Of a stretch of 64,000 nucleotides of DNA, positions 49,427-57,754 are shown one piece after another. Numbering within the stretch: position 1 is the first letter of the stretch; every line of letters starts with the position of its first letter. The translations under genes and the position numbers were made by a program. Source of the stretch: a virus; IMG/VR virus record IMGVR_UViG_3300036985_007703, positions 104,533 through 168,532 of that record; one strand, given 5' to 3'. The notes below the pieces were generated by a model. It was not told where the DNA came from, ran no database searches, and saw only the letters and a program-made list of their open reading frames with translations.

Positions 49427-50004
49427 GGCTTCACCACCATCTCGGCGAGGCGGTCCATGGCCTCCCCGACCACGTCCGCGGGGCCGAACTTCCCGAGCAC
49501 GCGGTAGGCCTCCGCGCGCTTCTGCAGCACGGCCAGGGCCTCGGCCAGCAGGGCCTCGCGCCCCCGCTGAAAGGCCCCTTGGACCACCGCCTCGTGCAAC
49601 GCGAGGGGCACCCACCCCGCCTCCAGGAAGGCCGCCGTGCGGGCCGAGCGCCGGAGGGCCCCCAGCTCACGGCAGACCTGCGCGTCCAGGTCCTCCCGCG
49701 CCTCCGGCACGAGTTCCCCCATGATCCGCGCGTCCACATGCGCCGCCATCGCCCCCACGGTCTGCGCCCACATCACCTCCATGACCCCCGAGCGCGCCCG
49801 CCGCTCCGCGTCCTTGATCAGCAGGCGGCGGCACGTCGCGCAGGTGTGGTCCGGCGTCAGCGTCGGCGCCCCGCCCTCGACGTGGCCCATGCCGCACCAG
49901 CTCCGCGCCGTGAGGTCCTCCGTGCCGTCGAGCCCCACGCGGCGGTCGTGCCAGTGCGCAACCCCATAGCGGTTCACCATCCAAATCCCGGAGGGTGCGC
50001 TCAT
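49423..50004 (-). CDS. Hypothetical protein with CxxC
   Basis: 193 residues. N-terminal WHDRRVGLDG, SWCGMGHVEGG and HTCATCRRLLIKDAERRAR (Cys pair with a preceding His) form one zinc knuckle; the rest is helical with ALAVLQKRAEAYRVLG. ATG at 50004. Confidence 0.7.
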   Translation of the reverse strand: MSAPSGIWMVNRYGVAHWHDRRVGLDGTEDLTARSWCGMGHVEGGAPTLTPDHTCATCRRLLIKDAERRARSGVMEVMWAQTVGAMAAHVDARIMGELVPEAREDLDAQVCRELGALRRSARTAAFLEAGWVPLALHEAVVQGAFQRGREALLAEALAVLQKRAEAYRVLGKFGPADVVGEAMDRLAEMVVKP

Positions 50005-50384
50005 GGCGCGTCCCCCTCTAGCATCTCGCCCACTAACTCCTCGAGGAGCAGCTTCGTGTTGCTGGACAGCGGCGTGAAGGCCCCCTCCTTGCGCTGCACG
50101 ACCCCCACGCACGCGATGACCCCGCGCGTCCGCCCCCAGAAGGCCCCCTGCACCCAAGCCGTGGCCACCGCCGTGATCGCCTCGCGATCCACCCCCGCCG
50201 GCACCACGACCTCCTCCCCACAGCCCGGCCACACCGGGGCGACCTCCCAGGCGATGGCCCGCGTGGGAGGCAGCGTGGTCTGGCGGATCACCACCGCACA
50301 CCCCCGCTCCGGCTGCGGCTCCGCCACGAAGACCCCGTGCCGCAGCACCCACGTGATCTCCTCCCCCGGTTCACGGCAGCTCAT
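50001..50384 (-). CDS. Hypothetical protein
   Basis: 127 residues. Beta-rich N-terminal half (TWVLRHGVFVAEPQPERGCAVVIRQ), then RTRGVIACVGVVQRKEGAFTPLSSNTKLLLEELV. ATG at 50384; overlaps next gene by 14 bases. No family recognised. Confidence 0.68.
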   Translation of the reverse strand: MSCREPGEEITWVLRHGVFVAEPQPERGCAVVIRQTTLPPTRAIAWEVAPVWPGCGEEVVVPAGVDREAITAVATAWVQGAFWGRTRGVIACVGVVQRKEGAFTPLSSNTKLLLEELVGEMLEGDAP

Positions 50385-50721
50385 AGTCAAAGTCCCAGGT
50401 GCCCCGCGCATCCTCCGTGATGTTGCAGAGGACCTTCCCCAGCCGCAGGGCCTCGCCCTGCTCCGCCAGCTGCCCCGCCGTGAGGGCCGCCCCGCGGCGG
50501 AAGATCCACACCTCGTCGCAGGCCCCCACGAGGTCCAGACACAGGGCCATCGCCCGTTCCCGCTCCGTCGCGTCGTCCATGAACTGCGGCAGATAGAGCT
50601 GCGGGGGGACCGGGTTGTGCCCGATGCCCACCACGCGCCGGCAGACCTCCCGGATGGCCCGCACGTTCCCCTCGGGGTCCGCGCTGAAAGGGTGGCAGAT
50701 GTACACGCGCTTCATTTTCAT
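50371..50721 (-). CDS. DUF4406-type protein, nucleoside deoxyribosyltransferase-like fold
   Basis: 116 residues. RVYICHPFSADPEGNVRAI, HNPVPPQLYLPQFMDDATERERAMAL and CDEVWIFRR match the DUF4406 pattern: a Rossmann-like domain related to nucleoside 2-deoxyribosyltransferases, common in phages. Possibly acts on modified nucleotides or NAD-like ligands. ATG at 50721 or 50715; ribosome site is GGAGGG. Family firm, activity unknown. Confidence 0.8.
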   Translation of the reverse strand: MKMKRVYICHPFSADPEGNVRAIREVCRRVVGIGHNPVPPQLYLPQFMDDATERERAMALCLDLVGACDEVWIFRRGAALTAGQLAEQGEALRLGKVLCNITEDARGTWDFDYELP

Positions 50722-51233
50722 GGTCCCTCCGCATAGGCGCGCTCGACCTCAGCGCCCATCTCTAATCGCATCTCGCCCGCGAGGCTCTCCAGGAGCCCCC
50801 GCAGGTCGTGAAAGTGCCCCGGCGCGATCCGCGCCGCACGGGCGTCCAGCCACGCCGCGCAGGCGCGCACCGCGTGCCCCGCCGCCGCATGGGAGGCCCC
50901 CTGCACCGCCGCCCGCAGCTCGTTGTCCGTATAGGTCCGCCGCGGCTCCAGCAGCTCCAAGGGGACCCGGCGTTCCCGCGCCGGGGTCAGCGTCACGCGC
51001 CCCGTCTCCTCGCGCCACAGGGCGTGGCAGCGCGGGCAGAGGTCCGCGACCTCCTCGGTGGTGCTCCCGTCGCTATCTTCCAAGGTGAAGGCCACGTGGT
51101 GCGTCGCGGGCGCCACGCACCCGTGCCCCACGGGGTCCCCGTCGATGGTGCGCCCCTGGTCGACCAGGGCGTCGCACACCACGCGGGTGAGGCTCGTGCC
51201 GCCCCCCGGCATCATGACCGTCACGCGGCTCAT
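50718..51233 (-). CDS. Hypothetical protein with zinc knuckle
   Basis: 171 residues. The N-terminal half (VGHGCVAPATHHVAFTLEDSDGSTTEEVADLCPRCHALW) has a Cys pair and His typical of a short zinc finger seen in phage host-interaction proteins. The second half is helical. ATG at 51233. Confidence 0.7.
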   Translation of the reverse strand: MSRVTVMMPGGGTSLTRVVCDALVDQGRTIDGDPVGHGCVAPATHHVAFTLEDSDGSTTEEVADLCPRCHALWREETGRVTLTPARERRVPLELLEPRRTYTDNELRAAVQGASHAAAGHAVRACAAWLDARAARIAPGHFHDLRGLLESLAGEMRLEMGAEVERAYAEGP

Positions 51234-52078
51234 GGCCGCACCACGCGCTCCAGGTAATCCGCGTCGTCCAGCATGATCCCCCCGCCCTCCGTGGGCGCCA
51301 TGGTCCCCCGGCGGCGCAGGGTCGCCACGCACACCGCGATGGCGTCCGCCCGCCCCCGGTCGTAGGCCTCCTGCCGCCCCTGCGCCCCGTCCTCCCGCTG
51401 GTAGCAGGCACACGCGCACTCCGCCGTGTTCAGCGCCCGCGCGAGGCTTCGGATGCGCTCGACGATGGGGCCCGCCGCGACGCCCCGCGCATCCAGGAGG
51501 CAGTGCGCCCTGGCCAGCTCATCGACATGCTGGATGACGTGCTCCGCCTGGCCCACCCCGCGCGCCGTCCACCCCTGCTGGTAGCAGGCATCCGCGAGGG
51601 TCTGGATGTGATCCGCCAGCGCCCCGTCCGGCAAGATCTCCCGGCGCCCCGGCATGGCCATGGCCACCGCCGCGTAGCCCTTCCTGAGGGCCTCCTGCGC
51701 CGCCACCTCCCGCGCCTGCCCCTGGAGGTCCTGCTCCCGCGCCGCCAGCCACCCCGCATCGTAGCCCACCCGCTGGCTGGTCCGCGCCAGGGCGTCGATG
51801 CGCTCCGCGAGGGACAGCGTCGTGTTGGCGTCGGGCTCCGCCCCCGTGGGGAAGTTCCGCGTCACCGCGCGGTGGGCGTCCATCATGCGCTGGTGGTCCG
51901 CCGTGCTCGCCCCGAGCGCGCGCTGGCAGTCCTCCAGGAGGCACGCGAGGCGCTCGGTGAAGGAGGCGTGCTCCCCCACCCCCGCCTCCGAGAGGGCCAA
52001 GTTGGCCTGCAGCAGCACGGCCGCGAGGTCATCGTACTTATCCTTCAGGTCCTCGTACTTATCCTTCCAGTCCGTCAT
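51230..52078 (-). CDS. Hypothetical helical protein
   Basis: 282 residues. N-terminal repeat WKDKYEDLKDKYDDLAAVLLQ (KYEDLKD/KYDDLAA), then helices with Cys scattered through (CLLEDC, CACACYQRED). ATG at 52078 with GGAG upstream. Function unknown. Confidence 0.7.
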   Translation of the reverse strand: MTDWKDKYEDLKDKYDDLAAVLLQANLALSEAGVGEHASFTERLACLLEDCQRALGASTADHQRMMDAHRAVTRNFPTGAEPDANTTLSLAERIDALARTSQRVGYDAGWLAAREQDLQGQAREVAAQEALRKGYAAVAMAMPGRREILPDGALADHIQTLADACYQQGWTARGVGQAEHVIQHVDELARAHCLLDARGVAAGPIVERIRSLARALNTAECACACYQREDGAQGRQEAYDRGRADAIAVCVATLRRRGTMAPTEGGGIMLDDADYLERVVRP

Positions 52079-52490
52079 GGCTGACTCCTTCCTTACTCAA
52101 AACGCGCACGCCCCCGATCACCCGCATGAGGCGCTGCTGGACCTCCAGCGGCATGTCCTCCACGCGCGCCGCCGTGAGGCGCGCCAACCACTTGCCCGCC
52201 TCGTGGGCCCGCCGGCAGAGGATCTGCGCCGCGATGGTGGCCCGCACGGCCTCCGTCACGGGCTTCAGCATCCGCTTGTTGTCCCCCACCTCCCACCCCG
52301 TGCGGCGATTGAAGCGCTCGGGGGTCGCCATCTCGTTGAAGGGCTCCAAGATGATCTGCGTATTTGTGAGCCGCGCCACCCGGCGCACGATGATCCCCCC
52401 GTAGGGATACGTGCTATCCGCATAGACCTCGTCGCCCGGCTTCAGCGCGTCCATCCACATCGCATGCTCGTCCTTGCGTAACGGTTCCAT
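52059..52490 (-). CDS. Phage small-barrel protein (LKPGDEV type)
   Basis: 143 residues. ALKPGDEVYADSTYPYGGIIVRRVARLTNTQIILEP followed by RFNRRTGWEVG is the start of a small barrel unit seen in many phages (L-K-P-G-D-x-V ... R-V-x-x-x-T-x-T-Q-I ... R-F-x-R-x-x-G), of unknown role. The C-terminal 80 residues are helical. Related to the N-terminal part of the second domain of the gene at 52759-53391. Confidence 0.68.
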   Translation of the reverse strand: MEPLRKDEHAMWMDALKPGDEVYADSTYPYGGIIVRRVARLTNTQIILEPFNEMATPERFNRRTGWEVGDNKRMLKPVTEAVRATIAAQILCRRAHEAGKWLARLTAARVEDMPLEVQQRLMRVIGGVRVLSKEGVSHDGLEG

Positions 52491-52505
52491 GCTTCCCCCT
52501 CCTCT

Positions 52506-52769
52506 TCACACAGGGCTGCGGTTCAGCGCCCACAGCATGCGCGCCCCCTCGGTCTCCCCGACCGGGCGCAGGACCTGGATCTCGAACCGCGGCAGGCGCT
52601 TCCGCGTCAGCCACGGGTCGGCCTGGCGCTGGCGCTCCTGATACTCGGCCCGCATGTGCCGCGCGTAGGCCTCGGCCTCCGGCCGCGTCGCGAACGCCTG
52701 CCAGTAGTGGCCCTCGATCGGGGCGTCGTCGTCCCGCCAGCGCACCAAATAGTAGGGCCTACTCGCCAT
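52506..52769 (-). CDS. Small hypothetical protein
   Basis: 87 residues. YLVRWRDDDAPIEGHYWQAFATRPEAEAYARHMRAEYQ, a possible small ferredoxin-like unit. ATG at 52769. Overlaps next gene by 11 bases. Function unknown. Confidence 0.68.
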   Translation of the reverse strand: MASRPYYLVRWRDDDAPIEGHYWQAFATRPEAEAYARHMRAEYQERQRQADPWLTRKRLPRFEIQVLRPVGETEGARMLWALNRSPV

Positions 52770-53391
52770 CGGAGGCCCCCTCGGATTCAAAGTCATATAG
52801 CTTGCGCGGCTCGCGCACGGGCAGCACGGCCACCAGGGCCCGCACCGCCGCCTGGATCGCCTCCATCTGCACCAGCGACGCAAACGTATTCCGCATCAGG
52901 GCGCTATGCCCCGCCTCGATCTGGTCCGTCAAAGCCTCCAACACCGCCGACAGATCCGCACGCGCCTGCAGGAGCCCCGCAAGCTCCACGTGCTCCGCGC
53001 TCCCCGGCTGGATCAGCCGCTGCTTGATGTCGTACTCCCACAGACAGCCATGCCCCGTCGCCACATCGAAGTTCCAGCGGTCCCAACGGTCATAGTTGCC
53101 CGTCGTGTAAATCTGCCCCTTGCGCCGACTCGTCATGCGGCGCTCACAGAGCGCGGCGGGATGATGGTCGAAGATGATCACGGGATCCCCTGCCTTGAGC
53201 CCCGCGAGCCACGCCTGGTACTGCGCGTCCCTCATGACGCCACCCTCCGCTCGCTCCCCCGCGGGGATCCGGGGCACCCCCATCTGGCAGAGCACGCACC
53301 GCTCCTCCCCCGCATGCGCCCCCGCGACGAGGGGCCGCGCCGCAACAACGCGGTGCAGGTAGAAGCCGTCAATCTCCGTGGGCTCGCTCAT
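52759..53391 (-). CDS. Zinc-knuckle protein fused to a LKAGDPV-type unit
   Basis: 210 residues. N-terminal part with CVLCQMGVPRIP (about 1-50), then a second domain from M53 (AWLAGLKAGDPVIIFDHHPAALCERRMTSRRKGQIYTTG), which resembles the barrel unit of the gene at 52059-52490, then a C-terminal helix region. The ATG at 53391 overlaps the previous stop. An internal ATG at 53235, with GGAGGGTGGCGTC upstream, could give a short form. As at 42759-43166, it looks like a fusion of a zinc-knuckle module with a formerly separate gene. Confidence 0.7.
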   Translation of the reverse strand: MSEPTEIDGFYLHRVVAARPLVAGAHAGEERCVLCQMGVPRIPAGERAEGGVMRDAQYQAWLAGLKAGDPVIIFDHHPAALCERRMTSRRKGQIYTTGNYDRWDRWNFDVATGHGCLWEYDIKQRLIQPGSAEHVELAGLLQARADLSAVLEALTDQIEAGHSALMRNTFASLVQMEAIQAAVRALVAVLPVREPRKLYDFESEGASDGE

Positions 53392-53714
53392 GCGCGCTCC
53401 CGCTTCTCCATCTCCACGATGGCCGTATCGCGCCGCACCCGCAGGGCCTCCTGCACGGCCCGCTGGCACCCTGGGCAGATGGCCGCGAGGGCCTCCGCCG
53501 TCCACGCGCCCTCCGTGAGCCCCACCGTCGTGTGCATGAAGCCGTGGGCCGTGCCGTAAGGCCACGACACGCAGACCGCCGTCAGCGGGGTCAGCCCCGT
53601 GGCGAGGCGCGGGAGCTGGAAGACCGCCCGCTCGCGCCGCTCGTAGCCCCCCTCCGCGGAGAACTGCTCCCCGCACACGTCGCACAGGTAGGTCGTCGCC
53701 AGGGGGGCGCTCAT
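53388..53714 (-). CDS. Zinc-ribbon protein
   Basis: 108 residues. CDVCGEQF near residue 11 and CPGCQRAV near residue 80 make a split zinc ribbon; between them are beta strands. ATG at 53714. Function unknown. Confidence 0.72.
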   Translation of the reverse strand: MSAPLATTYLCDVCGEQFSAEGGYERRERAVFQLPRLATGLTPLTAVCVSWPYGTAHGFMHTTVGLTEGAWTAEALAAICPGCQRAVQEALRVRRDTAIVEMEKRERA

Positions 53715-54052
53715 GACGCCACCCGGATACGCGCGGGGCGCCCGTCCACGACGTCCCGCAGGGGGTGCAGGGGGCTCACGTCCACGAGCTTCACGAGGTG
53801 CCCCAGGCCGCCCCGCCGATCCCCATAGTCCCCGTTGGCGAGGTCCACGTGGGCCAAGATGTGGTCGTCAAAGACCACCACCACCGCGCCATCGCAATCG
53901 ACTCGCATGGTGCGCAGCCCCCGCGCGTGCCCGTCCTCCTCCGTAACCCAGACCGCGAACGTCTGGGCCTCCCGCAAGAGAAGGGCCGCCCCGCGCAGCC
54001 GCTCGATGACCATCCGTAGATCCGCCCACGATGCCGTCGTCTGTTGTGTCAT
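53711..54052 (-). CDS. Hypothetical protein
   Basis: 113 residues. ADLRMVIERLRGAALLLREAQTFAVWVTEEDGHARGLRTMRVDCDGAVVVVFDDHILAHVDLANGDYG is an alpha-beta domain. The ATG at 54052 has GGAGGA 4 bases upstream. First gene after the promoter at 54115-54144. Function unknown. Confidence 0.72.
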   Translation of the reverse strand: MTQQTTASWADLRMVIERLRGAALLLREAQTFAVWVTEEDGHARGLRTMRVDCDGAVVVVFDDHILAHVDLANGDYGDRRGGLGHLVKLVDVSPLHPLRDVVDGRPARIRVAS

Positions 54053-54114
54053 GTCGTCCTCCGGGCGCAGCGCCCACCGGCCGGGGGCGCGCCATGCGCA
54101 CCGGGCCTCCTGGA

Positions 54115-54144
54115 AACATGCGCACGATCGCCCAGGTTTGTCAA
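54115..54144 (-). promoter_or_regulatory. Sigma70-type promoter, weaker -10
   Basis: On the minus strand a perfect TTGACA (54144-54139), an 18-base spacer and CATGTT (54120-54115). It lies in the only 100-base gap of this part of the genome. The 8 bases TTGACAAA are shared with the promoter at 37531-37560, as is a later GCGCATGGCGCG. Transcript would lead into the ATG at 54052. Confidence 0.55.
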
Positions 54145-54154
54145 CACAAAAGCA

Positions 54155-54895
54155 TCACCCCACCCCGTCGATGGGGTGCAGGCGCAGCGCCCGCCCATCC
54201 TGCTCCAGGCGCACCCCCGGCACCTTGCCCTTCTGGATCCACGTCCGCAGGCTGCCGATCGCCGTGGCCTCCGTGCGGTAGTGGTGCTTGATGCCCGCGA
54301 AGCCGATGTCGGTGAGCGTCGGGACCCGCCCCCCGATGGCCTCCTTGAGCGTGCATCCGGGGTGGGCCCGCACCACTTGGGCGAGGTTGCGGCAGGTCTC
54401 CTTGAACGGGGTCCAGCCCCCGCCGCAGGGGCTCCCCGCCGCAAGAAAGGTCTTCTGCTCCTCACAGAGCCACCGCCGCAGGTGGACCGCGCGCCCATGC
54501 CGGTGGAGGCGCGGGGGGTAGTGCGTGTTGTCCACGAGCTTGTCGATCGCGCTGCCCCCGTAGAGGGCATCCAGGGGCCGCACCCCGATGACCCCGAGGC
54601 CCCACGCGCGCACGATGTGGTTGAAGGCCGGCCCCAGGTGCAAGTAGTGGTAGGGCACCGCCACCGAGGCATAGTGCGCGTACTGCCGCCACCACTGGGC
54701 CTGCTCCAGGACCTCGACGTTGAGGCGGACCTTAGCCTCGACCACCCACACGAGGGGGCCCCGCGTGGCCACGATGTCGCAGCTCCGCTCGCCGCCCTTG
54801 CCGTTGCGGACCTCCTGGTACACATCCCAGCCCCCCGCGCGCAGCCAGGCCACCACGGGGGCCGCCACGTCGACCTCGGCGAGCCGGGGCTTCAC
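54155..54895 (-). CDS. PD-(D/E)XK nuclease-like protein
   Basis: 246 residues. AEVDVAAPVVAWLRAGGWDVYQEV, then GGERSCDIVATRGPLVWVVEAKV: D40 and E53-A-K55 are the metal-binding triad of the restriction-like fold. The GTG at 54895 makes a GTGA overlap. The C-terminal half (IGFAGIKHHYRTEATAIGSLRTWIQKGKVPGVRLEQDG) resembles a helix-turn-helix with a wing, so DNA-binding. Could be a phage nuclease against host or rival DNA. Confidence 0.75.
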   Translation of the reverse strand: MKPRLAEVDVAAPVVAWLRAGGWDVYQEVRNGKGGERSCDIVATRGPLVWVVEAKVRLNVEVLEQAQWWRQYAHYASVAVPYHYLHLGPAFNHIVRAWGLGVIGVRPLDALYGGSAIDKLVDNTHYPPRLHRHGRAVHLRRWLCEEQKTFLAAGSPCGGGWTPFKETCRNLAQVVRAHPGCTLKEAIGGRVPTLTDIGFAGIKHHYRTEATAIGSLRTWIQKGKVPGVRLEQDGRALRLHPIDGVG

Positions 54896-55104
54896 GGGCC
54901 ATCCCCGTCGAGACAATCACAGATGTAGTCAAGCCGCCTGGCATCCACTTGGTATCCGTGGGCCCGCGCCTCATCTCGCAGAAGAACCACGCGCTCCCGC
55001 AAGTCCGCCAAGGACCCCGCCCAGCGCCGCACCCGTTCCTCCTCCTGCTCTGCCGCAGACAAGGGCGCCGGAAGGTCGGGAAAGATCACCATCTGCATGC
55101 TCAT
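54892..55104 (-). CDS. Small helical protein
   Basis: 70 residues, Glu/Arg/Ala-rich (LSAAEQEEERVRRWAGSLADLRERVVLLRDEARAHGYQVD). ATG at 55104. Function unknown. Confidence 0.65.
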   Translation of the reverse strand: MSMQMVIFPDLPAPLSAAEQEEERVRRWAGSLADLRERVVLLRDEARAHGYQVDARRLDYICDCLDGDGP

Positions 55105-55526
55105 GGCTGGGCCTCCCAGTGCCCGTGGCTCCCGTCCTCGACGCCCACGTAGCCCCGCCCGCAGTCCGGGCACACCAGGGGCCATCCCGCCCGCACCACG
55201 AGGGGGGCCCGCACGCGCTCCCCGCAGGCGCACTCCATCTGGCCCCACCCGTGGTGGGGACAGGGGTCGTCACAGAAATCATCGCAGGTGCAGCGCCCCG
55301 CGACGGCGAGCGGCACAGGGGCCTCCGGGGGCCGCACCACCCCCGCCAGCGTCCGCCACGCCCCCTCGACCCAAGGCGCAAGCGTCTCCCGGACCGCCAT
55401 GGTCAGCGAGGCCTGGGGGCACGGCACGAAGGCCCCATCGTCGTCGACCTCCCCCGTCACCGCGAGCAGGGCATCCGCCGCCGCGCGCACCCGCACCAGC
55501 TCCGCCCGCAGGGCCTGCTCGCTCAT
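55101..55526 (-). CDS. Cys-rich zinc protein
   Basis: 141 residues. CTCDDFCDDPCPHHG, CACGERV and CPDCGRGYVG: two zinc sites likely. N-terminal helices (EQALRAELVRVRAAADALLAV). ATG at 55526. Function unknown. Confidence 0.72.
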   Translation of the reverse strand: MSEQALRAELVRVRAAADALLAVTGEVDDDGAFVPCPQASLTMAVRETLAPWVEGAWRTLAGVVRPPEAPVPLAVAGRCTCDDFCDDPCPHHGWGQMECACGERVRAPLVVRAGWPLVCPDCGRGYVGVEDGSHGHWEAQP

Positions 55527-56194
55527 GGGGCCTCCGCCGGCGAGGCCGGCAGGGGTTCCGCCCCGCCCCCGCGCCCCGCGCTGCGCAGCCAGCTCCAGTA
55601 CACCGCCTGCAGGACCTCGCCGGCCTCGGCCAGCAGGTCCGCCCCCTCGCCGCAGCACACGGGGCATGGCTCCACGCCCACCTCGCGCTGCCCCGCGCCC
55701 TCCACGCCCGTCTCGTACTCGACCCCCCCGCGCCCCGCGCAATGCGCGCAGGGGCAAAGGCGCAGGCAGTCCGAGACGTGCAGGCGAAAGCTCACCACCG
55801 GCTTCAGCCCGTCCGGCATCGTCGTGCTCAGCTCACACAGCAGCCACTCCGCCTTGCCGCTGTGGCCCTCCCCCTCATCGTCAAACTTGTACGCGTCCTC
55901 CTCGCGGGAGAACCACTCCCCCTCAAAGAGGATCTGCACATCCAACCGGGGGCGCCGCGGATGCTCCGGCGCCGCCACCATGGCCCAGTCATCGCGATGC
56001 CACTCCAGGGGCTCCGACGGCCGCAGGGCCGCCAGGGCCTGCACCCGCAGGCGCTCGTTCTCCGCCCGCAGGCGCTCCAGCTCCTCCGCTAGCGCCCCCG
56101 CGATGGACCCGTCCTCGACCAGTGCCATCACGCGGTCCACCGCCGGCTGGGCCAGCCACCCGCGCACCACCCGCTCGTGCGTGCTCGTGCTCAT
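55523..56194 (-). CDS. Coiled coil plus Cys-rich protein
   Basis: 223 residues. N-terminal helices with AEELERLRAENERLRVQALA, a central beta domain (LDVQILFEGEWFSREEDAYKFDDEGEGHSGKAEWLL), and a Cys-rich section CLRLCPCAHCAGRGG ... CPVCCGEGA that recalls the DnaJ-type CxxCxGxG knuckle. ATG at 56194. Palindrome copy 10 lies just upstream. Function unknown. Confidence 0.72.
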   Translation of the reverse strand: MSTSTHERVVRGWLAQPAVDRVMALVEDGSIAGALAEELERLRAENERLRVQALAALRPSEPLEWHRDDWAMVAAPEHPRRPRLDVQILFEGEWFSREEDAYKFDDEGEGHSGKAEWLLCELSTTMPDGLKPVVSFRLHVSDCLRLCPCAHCAGRGGVEYETGVEGAGQREVGVEPCPVCCGEGADLLAEAGEVLQAVYWSWLRSAGRGGGAEPLPASPAEAP

Positions 56195-56445
56195 GGCTTC
56201 TCTCCTTGCGCACGCGCATGCGCAGCGTGGACCTCGCGGAAGGCCGCCCCCACGCGCCCCATCCACGCCGTCTCGTCCGCATTGAGGGGCCAGACCTTGA
56301 TCTCCACCTGGACGCCCCCCACGCGCTCGATCAACTTGTCGAGGGCCGCCTGGACCTCCGTGATGGCCCCCTCGGGGACCCCCGGCCACGGCGTCACGAC
56401 CCCGTGCGCCGAGCGCCGCTTGTTCCAGCCCCGCTCCTCACTCAT
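56191..56445 (-). CDS. Small hypothetical protein
   Basis: 84 residues. PWPGVPEGAITEVQAALDKLIERVGGVQVEIKVWPLN is an alpha-beta unit; the C-terminus HAAHARAQGEK is encoded by a palindrome copy (56207-56224). ATG at 56445. Function unknown. Confidence 0.65.
   Translation of the reverse strand: MSEERGWNKRRSAHGVVTPWPGVPEGAITEVQAALDKLIERVGGVQVEIKVWPLNADETAWMGRVGAAFREVHAAHARAQGEKP
56207..56224. repeat. 18-bp palindrome copy 10 (end of a gene)
   Basis: TGCGCACGCGCATGCGCA, at the 3' end of 56191-56445 and 13 bases upstream of the ATG at 56194. One pair is U-G on the transcribed strand. Confidence 0.9.
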
Positions 56446-57742
56446 GGGGCACCTCGCGGATCGCGCCGTCCTCGATGATCACGGCCCCCGGCCCCCGGTC
56501 GCCGACGACCTCGATCCAGACCTGGGCGTCCGCCTGCTCGGCCATCGCGACCACGGCCGCCAGCGAGGCATCGTCGAGCAGCGCGCCCTCCCGCAGCAGC
56601 ACGACGCGGATCTGGGGGTTGGACGCGAAGCCCAGCCCCACCGCCACGCGGAGCTGCTCCGCCGAGGAGCACTGCGCCAGGGGGATGCCGCCCCACGTGA
56701 CCCCGCGCTCGTCGAGGCCGAGCCCCACGAGCCCCACCTCGGCCACCGCCGCGGCGACCTTGGCCTCCCGCGCCGCGTCCATCGCCGCGAGCTGCGCCGT
56801 GAGGTCCCCGCTCGCGGCCTCCGCCTGGGCGAGGGCCGCCTGGCTCGCCGCCCACGCCGCATGCGCGTCCCGCTTCCGCACCACCTCGTTGGCCGCCCGG
56901 ATCTCGTCCTGGATGTCCCCCACCGTCCGGCGCCCGCGCAACCGCTCCTGCGCCTCTGCGACGGCCAGCTTCTTCTGCTCTGCGACCTCGCGCAGCCGAT
57001 CCGCCTTGGCCCGCGCCTCCCCCAGCTTGGCCTGGAGCTGCGCGATCTCGGCCTCCAGCTCCCGCACGCGCGTGGCCATGGCGTCGGCCTCCCACCGCGT
57101 CCGCCCCGCCTCGGCATCGGCAGCCTTCACCATCTCCGTCGCGGCATCGAACGTCCGCAGCTCGGCCAGGAGGGCCTCCGTGTCGCGCCCCTCCGCGGGC
57201 ACCACGGGCTCCGCCCCGAGCGCCGCCCGCAGCCGCCCGACCTCGCGGTTGACCTCGGTCCGCTGGTCGAAGGCCCGCTTGCGCTCCGCGTCGAGGGCCG
57301 CCACGTTGGTCCCGAGGATGCCCTCCAGCTGCTTGACCTGCCCCTTCACATCCGCCCGCACGAAGTCCAAGGGGTCAAAGGTGAGCGCCCCCACCATGCG
57401 GTCGAGGATCTTCTGGGGCGACTGCAGGGCGTCCCCTTCCGCGTTGCGGACCACCAGCGTGGCCCCGCCGGGCTTGATCACGCGCTCGACGGTGAGTCCC
57501 CCGAGGTCTACGCGGATCGTCGCGCGCTCCTCCCCCGCGCGGATCGGCATCTCGGGCAGCGCCCGGCCCCCGCCCAGGGCGTAAAACAGCGAGTCGAGCA
57601 GGCTGCTCTTCCCCTGCGCGTTGGCCCCCCCAATGATCACCGCGTGCTTGGCGGGGTCGAAGGCGACCGCCCGCAGGCGCTTCACGTTCTCCGCCTCCAG
57701 CCGCACCACGCGAAACGTCTTGTCCGTCTGCTCAGATTCCAC
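56438..57742 (-). CDS. SbcC/RecN-like coiled-coil ATPase
   Basis: 434 residues, GTG start with AAAGGAG upstream. N-terminal Walker A GANAQGKS (39-46) in the VIIGGANAQGKSSLLDSLFYAL context of SbcC/Rad50 type proteins, then a coiled coil (about 155-335), then a C-terminal half with CSSAEQLRVAVGLGF (a divergent ABC signature), VVLLREGALLDDASLAAVVAMAEQADAQVWIEVV. The arm is short. A matching SbcD-type nuclease is not in the window; the RecB-like nuclease may be the partner. Likely in DNA recombination or repair. Confidence 0.83.
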   Translation of the reverse strand: MESEQTDKTFRVVRLEAENVKRLRAVAFDPAKHAVIIGGANAQGKSSLLDSLFYALGGGRALPEMPIRAGEERATIRVDLGGLTVERVIKPGGATLVVRNAEGDALQSPQKILDRMVGALTFDPLDFVRADVKGQVKQLEGILGTNVAALDAERKRAFDQRTEVNREVGRLRAALGAEPVVPAEGRDTEALLAELRTFDAATEMVKAADAEAGRTRWEADAMATRVRELEAEIAQLQAKLGEARAKADRLREVAEQKKLAVAEAQERLRGRRTVGDIQDEIRAANEVVRKRDAHAAWAASQAALAQAEAASGDLTAQLAAMDAAREAKVAAAVAEVGLVGLGLDERGVTWGGIPLAQCSSAEQLRVAVGLGFASNPQIRVVLLREGALLDDASLAAVVAMAEQADAQVWIEVVGDRGPGAVIIEDGAIREVPHE

Positions 57743-57754
57743 GCGCCACTCCTT

